Shown: in pieces, positions 20,706 to 30,889 of the stretch
Position numbering within the stretch: position 1 is the first letter of the stretch
Layout of the letters: each line of letters starts with the position of its first letter
Assembly: GCA_052174475.1 (NCBI GenBank)
Contig: JBQMRO010000084.1
Location: forward strand, 62,001 to 126,000
Direction of reading: 5' to 3'
DNA: 64,000 nucleotides
DNA from: Arsenophonus sp052174475
GTDB lineage: Bacteria > Pseudomonadota > Gammaproteobacteria > Enterobacterales > Enterobacteriaceae
Notes under the pieces: generated by a model
What the model was told of the DNA's origin: nothing
The model's database searches: none
What the model saw: the letters and a program-made list of their open reading frames with translations, nothing else
Program-made: the position numbers and the translations under genes

Positions 20706-22388
20706 TTATTCGCCCTTCGCTGTTTTGAACGCTTCAGCCATAACATTATTCGTACAATTGGTATCTTCCTGTTTGTTTATAGCAGCAATAATATCTTTTT
20801 CATCTGCTTCATTTTCTTCTTTTGTACGAATAGACAACGTAATTATACGGTTTTTTCGATCAATACCAGTATATTTAGCTTCAACTATATCGCCGACATT
20901 TACTATTTTAGTATTATATTCTATTCGATCACGTGAAGCTTCCGATGTACGTAAGTGACCTTCAACACCGGCAGCTAATTCAATCGTTGCTCCTTTCGCA
21001 TCAAGAGATATTACTTTACCGGTAAGGATAACACCTTTCTTATTAGAAGAAAGGAAGTTATTAAATGGGTCTTCCGTTAATTGCTTAATACCCAAAGAAA
21101 TACGTTCACGTTCAGCATCAACTTGCAATACAACAGCAGCAATTTCATCGCCTTTTTTGTATTCACGAACAGCCTCTTCACCAGCAAGATTCCAAGAAAT
21201 ATCAGATAGATGAACTAAGCCATCAATACTACCATCTAAACCGATGAAGATACCAAAATCAGTAATAGATTTTATTTTACCTTCTACTCGATCATTCTTA
21301 TTATGTGTTTCTGCAAATTGTTGCCATGGATTTGCTTTACAGTGTTTTAAACCTAATGAGATACGACGACGCTCTTCGTCAATATCTAAAACCATAACTT
21401 CAACAACATCACCTACATTAACAACTTTAGATGGATGAATATTTTTATTAGTCCAATCCATTTCAGAAACATGTACTAAACCTTCAACACCTTCCTCAAT
21501 TTCAACAAAGCAACCATAATCAGTAAGATTAGTAACTCGCCCTGTCAGCTTAATGCCTTCTGGATAACGTTTAGCAATAGCTACCCATGGATCTTCTCCA
21601 AGCTGTTTTAAGCCTAAAGAAACGCGTGTGCGATCACGATCAAACTTCAATATTTTAACATTGATTTCATCACCAACATTAACAATTTCACTTGGATGTT
21701 TAACACGTTTCCAAGCCATGTCAGTAATGTGTAACAAACCATCAATACCGCCAAGATCAATGAATGCGCCATAATCAGTTAAGTTTTTAACAATACCCTT
21801 AATTTGCATGCCTTCCTGCAAATTTTCAATTAACTGATTACGTTCTGCACTACTTTCAAACTCAATAACAGCACGACGAGAAATAACAACATTATTACGT
21901 TTCTGATCCAGCTTGATAACTTTAAACTCAAGCTCTTTACCTTCCAGGTGAGTTGTATCACGAACTGGGCGAACATCAACTAATGAACCGGGTAAAAATG
22001 CACGAATACCTTTTAATTCTACAGTAAAACCACCTTTCACTTTTCCATTAATAATACCAATAACTGTTTCGGTACTTTCATAGGCCTTCTCTAGCATCAA
22101 CCAAGCTTCATGACGTTTTGCTTTTTCGCGAGACAGAATAGTTTCACCAAAACCATCTTCTAACGCATCTAAAGCAACATCGATTTCATCACCAACCTGA
22201 ATTTCTAGCTCATCACCTTGCATATTTTTAAATTGTTCTATTGGGATCGCTGATTCTGATTTTAGACCGGCGTCAACTAACACGACATCTTTGTCGATAG
22301 CAACAACAATACCACGAACAATAGCTCCTGGCCGGGTTTCGATACTCTGTAAAGATTCTTCAAAGAGTTGAGCAAAAGATTCTGTCAT
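20706..22388 (-). CDS. rpsA: 30S ribosomal protein S1
   Basis: S1 binds mRNA leaders on the 30S subunit and promotes initiation on structured or weak-Shine-Dalgarno messages. 560 residues (E. coli 557), starting MTESFAQLFEESL. It shows the six S1/OB repeats in sequence, with the typical GxVxxLTDYGxFVxL cores (IVKNLTDYGAFIDLGG about 198, RVTNLTDYGCFVEIEEG about 285, KIKSITDFGIFIGLDG about 372) and the ends RISLGLKQ, RISLGLKH and RISLGIKQ. No internal disruption. Upstream, a ~140-base leader with an inverted repeat (tagcat...atgcta) separates it from cmk; in E. coli this leader is the target of S1 autoregulation. One of the best-conserved genes in the window. Confidence 0.98.
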   Translation of the reverse strand: MTESFAQLFEESLQSIETRPGAIVRGIVVAIDKDVVLVDAGLKSESAIPIEQFKNMQGDELEIQVGDEIDVALDALEDGFGETILSREKAKRHEAWLMLEKAYESTETVIGIINGKVKGGFTVELKGIRAFLPGSLVDVRPVRDTTHLEGKELEFKVIKLDQKRNNVVISRRAVIEFESSAERNQLIENLQEGMQIKGIVKNLTDYGAFIDLGGIDGLLHITDMAWKRVKHPSEIVNVGDEINVKILKFDRDRTRVSLGLKQLGEDPWVAIAKRYPEGIKLTGRVTNLTDYGCFVEIEEGVEGLVHVSEMDWTNKNIHPSKVVNVGDVVEVMVLDIDEERRRISLGLKHCKANPWQQFAETHNKNDRVEGKIKSITDFGIFIGLDGSIDGLVHLSDISWNLAGEEAVREYKKGDEIAAVVLQVDAERERISLGIKQLTEDPFNNFLSSNKKGVILTGKVISLDAKGATIELAAGVEGHLRTSEASRDRIEYNTKIVNVGDIVEAKYTGIDRKNRIITLSIRTKEENEADEKDIIAAINKQEDTNCTNNVMAEAFKTAKGE

Positions 22389-22530
22389 AGTAATATCTTC
22401 AAAATTTTAACTAGCATTTAACATCCATGCTAAATGGGGGGTTATTTTACATATATCGCAACACTCCTTGTTACAAAGCTTTACTTAACTGAACAGTAAG
22501 TCAGTTACATTAAATTTCTGAATTAACATA

Positions 22531-23238
22531 TTATATGTCTGTTCTGGACATTGAATAGAGATAATATTTATTTTTTTTCACATAAGCAAGTGCCTGGTCA
22601 ATGACCCCTTGAATAGATAATTTTGTAGAATCTAGGATTAACGCATCTTTTGCAGGTACTAATGGTGCAATTAACCTGTTACGATCACGATAATCACGCT
22701 CTTTAATATCAATTAAAAGAGCCTTTATTTTAACATTAAAACCCTTTTCCTGCAACTGTTGCATTCGTCTACGAGCGCGCTCTTCAGGTGTAGCATCAAG
22801 AAAAATCTTTACCGGTGCATTTGGAAAAACTACCGTTCCCATGTCACGGCCATCAGCAATCAAACCCGGTTTAGTGAGAAATGCTCTTTGACGACGCAAT
22901 AATGCTTCTCTAACGCGAGGAAAAGTTGCGCTAAGAGATGCCGTGTTACCAACAACTTCGCTACGAATTTTATTACTAACATCCTCCCCCTCAAGAATAA
23001 CAACTAATTCTTTTTCTCTTGGTTCAAAACGAACATCAAGATTACCTGCTAATGGAATTAATTCTTCTTCAGACTTGATATCAATATCATGATGTAATGC
23101 TGCTAAAGCCAAAATACGGTAAATAGCACCAGAATCAAGTAACTGCCAACCTAGTTTATTTGCTAATGCTTGACATAATGTACCTTTACCTGCGCCACTT
23201 GGACCATCAACTGTGATAACAGGGGGTAATAGCACCAT
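22531..23238 (-). CDS. cmk: cytidylate kinase
   Basis: Phosphorylates CMP and dCMP with ATP, needed for recycling of CMP released by RNA and lipid turnover, including that from phospholipid synthesis. 235 residues (E. coli 227, a short extra C-terminus here). Visible: the P-loop GPSGAGKG (residues 12-19), LDSGAIYR, GRDMGTVVFPNAPVKIFLDA, and the lid ERARRRMQQLQEKG with KERDYRDRNR. Shine-Dalgarno aaggagg is well placed before the ATG. First gene of cmk-rpsA-ihfB; the usual upstream aroA is gone and an IS481 relic lies there. Confidence 0.97.
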   Translation of the reverse strand: MVLLPPVITVDGPSGAGKGTLCQALANKLGWQLLDSGAIYRILALAALHHDIDIKSEEELIPLAGNLDVRFEPREKELVVILEGEDVSNKIRSEVVGNTASLSATFPRVREALLRRQRAFLTKPGLIADGRDMGTVVFPNAPVKIFLDATPEERARRRMQQLQEKGFNVKIKALLIDIKERDYRDRNRLIAPLVPAKDALILDSTKLSIQGVIDQALAYVKKNKYYLYSMSRTDI

Positions 23239-23344
23239 TACACTCCTCCTTTTTAATAGGATTACATTTTTAAGTAAATATTTCTATTAGTCTAATTAAG
23301 AACCCTATTTATACTTAATTCATTCTACTTAAAAAACAAAAGAT

Positions 23345-23895
23345 CTCCCTTATCTAAAACAAGATAGATGTTTAGATTAAATTTAGCGCTATAGGTATAA
23401 TAGTTGTCGTTTAGTATTATGCTAAGTGTTTGATCCAAAATCATAATATAGATTATTGTGCCACCTATGTTCATGGAAAGAGAGTTACTAATAGATATAG
23501 TTAATAGAAAAATATCTTAATGATTAGGCTATATCGTCAAACAACTACAATACCTAAAATCAGAGCTGCTCTTCAGATAATAAAACAGACTATGTCTAGT
23601 TTGGCAAAAGGTTATAGCATATCCGAACTTACCGTTACTAAAAGGCAAAAACGAAATGATATTGATATCATAGTCATATTTTCTATTGTTTTCCGATGAT
23701 GCTATTGCCTGCTCAAGAGAGCAGAGCAGTAGCAGTTTTCCTATAAAAACGTTTTCTCTATCTGGTCTAGATAGTTATTTACGTAGGACGGAGTAGAAAT
23801 TTTACTGAAATGAAGCAGGAAGCAGCAAAGTTAAAACATAAAGCGTTTAAGGCTACAAGTTTGCTTATCTATAGGTAGATATAAAATATCTTCTA
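23345..23895 (+). mobile_element. IS481-type element relic, N-terminal half
   Basis: Readable pieces: IPKIRAALQIIKQTMSSLAK, YSISELTVTKRQKRNDIDI and MKQEAAKLKHKAFKATSL. These match the helix-turn-helix and linker of IS481 transposases (TPKIRAEIQ...LAKRYGI...TV.KWR.RD...; KPAHKAFKAYEPGY). The rest of the element is missing; an IS256 relic begins 18 bases later. Confidence 0.65.
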
Positions 23896-23912
23896 AAATG
23901 TTAAATAAAATT

Positions 23913-25304
23913 GAGTTATACTTATTCTAGCGTATGGTGTTTTCGGAGATATTAGCATATCCTGCTAATTGATCTCCTGAATGATTTCAACAATAGAGAG
24001 ATCATATACATGAAAAGCTTACCTTACAGGTAAGCACGAAACCAGATATTACTTGTAATCTCTTGTATGAACTTATTAGTAATAATATCAGGCAATTCTG
24101 ATAGCACCGCTGTTGAGGCGGAGCTTAAAAGCATCCTGTAACAAGATCCTAAAAAATGCTGATTTGTTGATAGATTATGCTGTAGTCTGTAATGGTTATT
24201 TGCCTTAACGAACCATATAAACTGCTATTGGGATATTAAAATTAAAGTACCGAAGGTTTAGTGGCTCACAGTAACAACAGAATATACTGCAACAGCTCAT
24301 TATTACCGCCTTGTTTAAAGTGTGTAAAATATTGAAGAGTTACTACCATAGCCTGTATATGCGAGGCATTACACACCGTTGATTTTTATAATCCTTGGAG
24401 AATTTTTCGGTAAAAAGTACATGATCTTCCGGCAGAAAATCACCATCCGCAGACTAAAACAGCAATGACTTGAAGAATATAGGCATTCACAGCTGTGAAA
24501 TTTAAGCGATATGCGTTACGTTTGCTTCTAATCTGATTTTATATACTATGGCCTGTCAGGCAAACTGATGGCCTTTAACCTGCTGCTTATTATCGACGGC
24601 GCTACATGGACGTAAAGAGCTAGCTGCGATCGAAAATTCTTATTAAAAGTCAGAAGCAAACTGTGCCGAATTTATTGATGGCCTTCAAGCGCAGGGACTT
24701 AACTTCATCTCTTAGCTTCCTAAGCAAGAGATCCCTTTAGTTTTGAAATGCAACGGCAAAGATATTTTAGGATATACAGTACTAACGCTGTTGAGTACAT
24801 AAAATATCATTGGTGCTAAATACTCCTAAAGGCATTAAACTGAAAGTTTAAGAATCTGAGCTACTGGAACTTTAGCTAATAAGGGATCTGTGATGCCGCT
24901 AATAAACCATTTGATCCTTTCTTAGTAAGTTTTTCAGTTAAGTATCTCCTGTGCAGCGATGAAGAATCTGGAGAAAGATAAAGAAAGTTGTTGGTATTCT
25001 ACGATTTCTAGTCAACGTACTGTTGGCGTCCAATAAGAATAACTATTTTGATTAAATCGGCTTTTGCGAGAATGAGGCTATGCAGCTAACGTGCGAAGCA
25101 CTGTGCTTTAAAAACAATTATTTCAATGGTACTGAAGCCGATCTTGTTTACTCAGAAAAGCTAGAGACGCGTCTAAAGGGGGTTTTAATCTGATTTTTAC
25201 TCAACTAATAAACAACATTAAATTTAAGGGTGGAGAACAGATTTAAGAAGCATTATACTGGAGCAGTAGTCTGACCGTCATAACACTAGATTTACTAATA
25301 ACTT
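23913..25304 (+). mobile_element. IS256-type element relic
   Basis: Full-length copy (1.39 kb), from gagttatacttattctagc to gatttactaataactt. The block order is standard and the transposase is closed by many stops. Flanking 9-mers differ (aataaaatt versus ttcttagtg), so the original target is not preserved. Confidence 0.8.
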
Positions 25305-25329
25305 TTCTTAGTGAAAAATCTTCTGGCGA

Positions 25330-26030
25330 AACTACATTACAAACATAACTACTTTAGTTATCTTCGATATATATTGAAGATCTTGATTTTAAAAGAGTCA
25401 GTGAAACAAATAGGCGTTAATTTTAACTAGTGTTTAAATACCGTCTTTGCCTTTCTTCCTTCAATGGTCGATAGTTAGTATAAATACACTAAGTGGTATT
25501 GTTGAAGTCAACGAAACGCTTCCCTTTAAAGGATTTAAAGGGAAGCGTTATATTCTACATATAACAGGTAAAAATGCAAGGGAGGATAAGATAAAAAGAG
25601 AGAATGAATTGCGATCTTATAATCGTCGAAGATCGACAATGGTTATGTAATCAATGAGATTCTTAAAGAGTTTAATGCAGAGTCTATTAGCTGCTTTCTT
25701 GAGCTGATTATCGATAACGAGTTCATCCTTATTTCAGATGAAGCTAAGTAGTATGAAATTTTTTTATAGAGCATGAAATTAGTCACCATAGCCTAATAAT
25801 GTTAAATAATCATAAAGTTATTTCTAAGGAAATATACATTCGAAATGTAAACAGTTATATCAGTTGATTAAAAGGCTGACTGAGTAGTAGCCTCCCCATG
25901 ATATGGGGGGTTTATTTTATTTATTGAATCATCTATCCTGAAGATGATTATTTAAAACTATAACAATTGAAATACAGATGTGGATACAAATTACTCTGCG
26001 AGTAAAGCAATAACCTTCTCAACATAGGAA
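25330..26030 (+). mobile_element. IS1595-type element relic, DDE half
   Basis: An open stretch (25447-25650) reads VSINTLSGIVEVNETLPFKG, FKGKRYILHITGKNARED and RENELRSYNRRRSTMVM. The GIVEVNET motif corresponds to the first catalytic Asp region of IS1595-type DDE transposases (GIVEVDETF...FKGKR), with Asp changed to Asn. The C-terminal part then breaks down. Near its end a GC hairpin, CCTCCCCAT / ATGGGGGG (25891-25910) followed by TTTATTTT, replaces the sequence seen in sister copies. Confidence 0.65.
25515..25549. repeat. perfect 16-bp-arm inverted repeat inside an IS1595 relic
   Basis: AACGCTTCCCTTTAAA (25515-25530), loop GGA, then its exact reverse complement (25534-25549), in the region encoding ETLPFKGFKGKRY. 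Sister copies (around 18150 and 46150) are only partly symmetric here, so an imperfect palindrome seems to have been made perfect. Confidence 0.8.
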
Positions 26031-26099
26031 ATCTATTCATTTCCAAATACTGCTTTATAAATAAATGCTCATAAAAGTAATATTAAGTATATAATTAAT

Positions 26100-27175
26100 A
26101 GCAATATTTTGCTTAGATAGATATTTAGTTACAGATCATTATATAGATTCTTGTCGCACAATCATGTTCATAGCAAGATAACAGCTACTAAGGGATATAA
26201 TTGAGGAAAAATATTATGATCATAAAGCTCTATCGTTAGGAAACTAGAGCACTTAAAATTAGTCCTACCTTTTCAGGTCAGCAAAAGTTTGCGTTTATTT
26301 TAATTAAGCGTTATGGCATGCCATAACTTACTATTAGTAAGGTGTGAAAATAAGATAATATCGATCATCACAAACTCATGTTCCTTATTGATTGAAAACC
26401 GAGGCTTCTGTCGTTATTTTAAGAAATCGTAGTCGTTTTTCTGAAAAATATTTCTCCTTTTTGACGATCTGCTAGTAGCCAAGCTCCCAGCGTACGCAAA
26501 TTCCTGAATACAATAAGTATCTTGATCTTCCTTAATCGTTACTTACGCAGGTTAAGTAAAGAATTTGCGTGAAATAAGGCAGAAAAAGCACTAAAGCTGA
26601 AGCATGTAAAGCATTTAAAAGCTATAATCTTCGTATCTATACGAAGATGCGAAATATCTTTCGCAAATACTAAAGAAACACTTAATGATCTTATCTTTTT
26701 GTAGATATAGATCGCACTCTTTGATAGGTTTTTATCTTTCTTTACAAGGAAAAGACTACGTTTAATGCTCAAGGGTTTCTTGCCTGATCTTAACTAAGTA
26801 TTTCCTATGGAAATACTTCGGTAGTACTTACTCAATGGTAAAGAGTTTACAGACTGCCTTTTGGTTTGCAAAATGTTCAACTACTGAAAATATGAATTCG
26901 AACATTTCGTTTATGTACAAAGAGCTCAATATAGAATACCGATTTATCACTGCTGAATTTTTAAACGAATAATATGATCAGGCGACTTAATATGTGCATA
27001 AAAGTATGGGCTGCAAAGCCTCATTTTAATTCTGATAAAAAGCTTGAGATTACTTTGCATCAATATATTTGGCCGTACAATTAAAAATTGCTACAATAAG
27101 TATTGGATAGTAAAAGTCCATTGGAGCCTATGAAAGACTAGTTAAAGTTAAACCTGAATTATTTAAAATGCATAC
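26100..27175 (+). mobile_element. IS481-type element relic, near full length
   Basis: Broken pieces in order: RALKISPTFSGQQKFAFILI, YGMP, KEFA, KALKLKHVKHLKAIIFVSI, QRAQYRIPIYHC and SKSPLEPMKD. They follow the IS481 transposase layout (KPAHKAFKAYEPGYIHIDVKYLP; LCAELGIEHRLT; LKGRTPIDALKDW). About 1.07 kb, close to the usual size of the family. No frame is intact. Confidence 0.65.
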
Positions 27176-27201
27176 TATACTCCGGAATATGATATACAGT
27201 A

Positions 27202-28591
27202 AAGTTACTAGCAACTCTACTATAACTTGGTCAAGTTATACTCTAACGCTTCATAAATTTGCTCTCCATCCTTAAATTGAATTTTGTTTACCACTATGGT
27301 CAAAAGGTCATATCCAATTAGCCGGTTTCCAGTTTTATGAAAAGACAGAAATGCCTGAAATACCATTAAAAGGGTTGTTTTCTTGAGCTATATCACTTCT
27401 CGTGTCTTAGCTTCGTGTCCTCACTATTACAAAACCAGATTCAATAAAATTCGTCGCCATTACTGACTTTAATGCAATGACGGAAAGGTATAGAATTCCA
27501 GTCATTTTTCTTGATTATTCTACAGAATATTCATCGATGCAGAATATACTTTGCTAAAACCATTACCAACAAAATATTAATAGTTTTATTAGTGGCATCA
27601 CGGATATCTGCTAGCAAAATCTCCTGTAGCTCAAGTTTTAACTTTCGCTGCCGCATGGCTTTGGAGAATGAAATCAGTGCATTAGCTATTTTATGTACCC
27701 AAGATGGTGTTGGTGCTATATGTCCGGGAATATTTTTGCTATTACATTCTAAAAAACCAAGCACCATTTTCCAGTAGAAAGCCTATGAGATACGATTAAG
27801 CTCCACGCGTTTACAAATTATTGAGAAGTTTAGCCAGCGCGCTTCTGACTCTCGATAAGCATTTTTGATTACAAAGTATCTCCTTGGATCCATGCGCAGC
27901 GTCTCTCAACAACAATAATTAATAGATAAAGGTAATTATGTTGTCTAATAGAACAACATATGCTTTCAGCCAAGAAATAAATATAGGCGTATTGTTTAAA
28001 TTATACGAGTACCATTTGCCTGTACTCTTTAACCTATTGCTATTTCAGTCTTCTGGTTGCACTAGTAGAGAAGACTACATGTTTTTCACCGAGAAGCGGC
28101 ATTATGGCTTCGTGAAAATTACCGGCGGATATGGCTTGTAGGTGCGTCATTATTATCACTTTTTGCCGCTTTTTTATGTTTTAGATAAGGTGATAGTAAT
28201 AAGCTGTTGAAATATATTCCATTATTATCACTGCAATCTCATTAACCTTAGTCACTTTAATCTCAACATCGTCAATACCTATCTGTATAGTTTTCTGTAG
28301 CAAATAATCATTATGGGCAACAGTTTGCCGCCCCTCGAAAAGGCAGTGTTTACATGCTTGTCGCAATATATCTTTGAAGTCAGTTTTAACAGAGGTTCTA
28401 TCAGCTTCCTGCCACTATTACTGATAAGTTAATGTAATGAATTATGGTAATATATTTGATATCATGGATATCTGTAGATTATCCTTTTTATGATATATCA
28501 TTTCTTTGTTGTTGACGTCATTAACGAAATCAATCAGTAGGGATGAGACGCTCAATCTCCAAAACCCGTACACCAGAAACAAGCATAACTT
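27202..28591 (-). mobile_element. IS256-type element relic
   Basis: Full length in minus orientation. It keeps one of the longest readable transposase pieces: 27767-27531 gives MVLGFLECNSKNIPGHI, WVHKIANALISFSKAMRQRK and KLELQEILLADIRDATNKTI. This is the IS256 catalytic-core continuation (GFWKAL...YP.TRHQRCWVHKTANVL). The sister copy at 60085-61487 reads the next part. Ends gaaacaagcataactt. Confidence 0.8.
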
Positions 28592-29362
28592 CATCTACTA
28601 ACTGCTTAGATTTAGATTGTTTTTAACATTTAACTTTCTTTGCATCATCTTATTTTTACAGATAATGTCATTTTTAGTTCAACATCAGACTCTATTTTAG
28701 GTACGATTTCCGTTCTAGCTTGTTAATGTTCATTAGTTTACTTAACACTACTAGGTGTTAATGGATACTATGACTACTGATATAGATTCAGCTAAAAAGC
28801 AGATGATATAGGCTGTAATAAAAACTAAGACATCGCTAACGAACATAAAGAAATAATAATAAGAAAATAAATAATGCCAAAAACGGATCATATACTTATG
28901 TATAAAAAGTTCTTTTTTAAGATAAGCAAATAAGCAAATAAGCAAATAAGCAAAGTTGTAATTTTAAATAAAAATAGAAGTTATCTTCAATAAGAAGAAT
29001 CTGTTTAAATTAAAAAAGTATTTTACTGTTAATAAAATTAGACTTTGATCAAATTTTTAATTAAAAATATCAACATAACAAGTCATAAAATTAACTAATT
29101 ATTAATATTTTTATTCATTTAAAGTAATTAGGCTTAGTATTTTATGGTATAAAATACTAACAGATTATTTAATCTGTTGAATTACTGTTCATAAATATAG
29201 TAAAAATATAAAAATAATTTAATATTCATTAAACATAGAAATTACTTTTATTTAAGATAAAAATCATACTTTTCATGTTTATAACAAATTTTATTTTGCT
29301 ATAGTGAATATCCAGATAATCGATAATATCGAATCGACTCTAAGATAGGAACATCTTAGCCT
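28592..29362. other. non-coding spacer upstream of cls, with an 8-base tandem repeat
   Basis: Very AT-rich, no gene recognised. At 28922-28953 the octamer ataagcaa occurs four times in tandem. The minus strand has a 64-codon hydrophobic open frame (28945-28751) with no family resemblance; I do not consider it a gene. The promoter of cls must lie here; the stretch from 29200 is almost pure AT, with several TATAAT-like boxes and none clearly best. Confidence 0.5.
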
Positions 29363-30823
29363 ATGGCAACCGTCTATATTTTATTAAACTGGGCTGTGCT
29401 TTTTTTTTACTGGCTAATGATTGCCACGGTTACTATACGCATTTTATTAAAAAGACGTCCAGTGACTTCTACCCTAACCTGGCTATTAATTATTTACATT
29501 ATTCCACTGGTTGGGGTTATTGCTTATTTGGCTTTTGGTGAATTACACCTTGGCAAGCGGCGAGTAATTAAAGCAAAGAATATGCGGCCTTCAGTTGAAA
29601 GCTGGCTTAAAAAACTAAAACAATCTAAACATATTTTTTGCAAAAAAAATAGTCGTGTAGCAGATCCTTTATTTAAACTCTGCAAAAAAAGACAAGGAAT
29701 TGGTGGTGTCAAAGGTAATAAAATTCAACTTTTAATTAATTATAAAGATGCTTTAAATACCATTATAGACGATATTAATTTAGCTTTTTACAATATCGAA
29801 ATGGTATTTTATCTTTGGCAAGATGGAGGATTAGTTGATGAAGTAACGGAAGCTTTAATTAATGCAGCAAAACGTGGCATAAAATGTCGAATAATGATTG
29901 ATTCGGCAGGTAGCTGGTCTTTTTTTCATAGCCATCAACCAAAAAAAATGCGTGAAGCTGGAATAGAATTAATAGAATCACTAAAAGTAAATTTGTTTCG
30001 TTTTTTTCTGCGGAGAATGGATCTCCGCCAACATCGAAAAATGATTATTATTGATAATAATATTTCATATGTTGGTAGTATGAATATGGTTGATCCTCGC
30101 TTTTTTAAGCAAAAAAATGATATGGGACAATGGATAGATATTGTCGTTCGGATGAAAGGACCAGTCTCAACAACACTTGGTATTGTCTACGCCTTTGATT
30201 GGGAAATGGAAACAGGTCAACGTATTCTTCCTCCCCCCCCCGATATTAACATTATGTCATTTGAACAAGCTAGTGGACATACAACTCAGCTTATAGCTTC
30301 AGGGCCAGGTTTTCCAGAAGAATTAATCCAGCAATCTTTAATGACTGCGATTTTTTCTGCTCGTAAACAGCTAATCCTTACCACGCCATATTTTGTTCCA
30401 AGCGATGATCTAATCCATGCTATTTGCACTGTAGCGATGCGAGGCGTTGAAGTGTTAATGGTTATTCCTAATCGGAATAATTCTTTTTTAGTTCGTTGGG
30501 CAAGCCGAGCATTTTACTCTGAATTATTAGAAGCTGGTGTTAAGATCTATCAGTTCAATGATGGGCTTTTACACACTAAAAGCTTATCTGTTGATGGTGA
30601 ATTAAGCTTAATTGGTTCTGTCAATCTAGATATGAGAAGCCTTTGGCTCAATTTTGAAATTACTGTTGTTATTGATGATAAAAGTTTTGGTAGCGATTTA
30701 ATATTAGTTCAATATGATTACATTGCTCGCTCTACGCCTCTGATGCAGAAAAATTGGAATAAACGTCCATTGTGGAACCGTGTTATTGAACGTATTTGCT
30801 ATTTTTTTAGTCCGTTTTTGTAA
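29363..30823 (+). CDS. clsA: cardiolipin synthase A
   Basis: Inner-membrane phospholipase-D-family enzyme that condenses two phosphatidylglycerol molecules into cardiolipin and glycerol. 486 residues, identical in length to E. coli ClsA. Two N-terminal membrane segments (about residues 3-23 and 36-58) are followed by GELHLGKRR. Both HKD motifs are intact: HRKMIIID followed by GSMNMVDPR, and HTKSLSVD followed by GSVNLDMRS. The C-terminus FYFFSPFL type is preserved (CYFFSPFL). A run of nine C (30233-30241) encodes the conserved PPPP of ILPPPPDINIM and is in frame. No neighbour of E. coli clsA (yciU, kch) survives. Its stop codon lies in a 19-bp terminator stem. Confidence 0.97.
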   Translation: MATVYILLNWAVLFFYWLMIATVTIRILLKRRPVTSTLTWLLIIYIIPLVGVIAYLAFGELHLGKRRVIKAKNMRPSVESWLKKLKQSKHIFCKKNSRVADPLFKLCKKRQGIGGVKGNKIQLLINYKDALNTIIDDINLAFYNIEMVFYLWQDGGLVDEVTEALINAAKRGIKCRIMIDSAGSWSFFHSHQPKKMREAGIELIESLKVNLFRFFLRRMDLRQHRKMIIIDNNISYVGSMNMVDPRFFKQKNDMGQWIDIVVRMKGPVSTTLGIVYAFDWEMETGQRILPPPPDINIMSFEQASGHTTQLIASGPGFPEELIQQSLMTAIFSARKQLILTTPYFVPSDDLIHAICTVAMRGVEVLMVIPNRNNSFLVRWASRAFYSELLEAGVKIYQFNDGLLHTKSLSVDGELSLIGSVNLDMRSLWLNFEITVVIDDKSFGSDLILVQYDYIARSTPLMQKNWNKRPLWNRVIERICYFFSPFL

Positions 30824-30855
30824 TATTTTTAATAATATTAAAAATATTACAAAAA
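30815..30855 (+). terminator. terminator of cls with the stop codon inside the stem
   Basis: TTTTTGTAATATTTTTAAT (30815-30833), loop AAT, and the exact reverse complement (30837-30855): a perfect 19-bp stem of almost only A and T, followed by TTATTTTTT. The cls stop TAA (30821-30823) is part of the left arm. The symmetry makes it potentially bidirectional. Confidence 0.7.
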
Positions 30856-30889
30856 TTATTTTTTAAATTAAGGCAATAGCAAATAGTGT

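Noticed and set aside
28751..28945. Hydrophobic 64-codon open frame on the minus strand
   Set aside because: It matches no family, has no Shine-Dalgarno and includes the tandem octamers. In DNA of this AT content such hydrophobic frames arise by chance.
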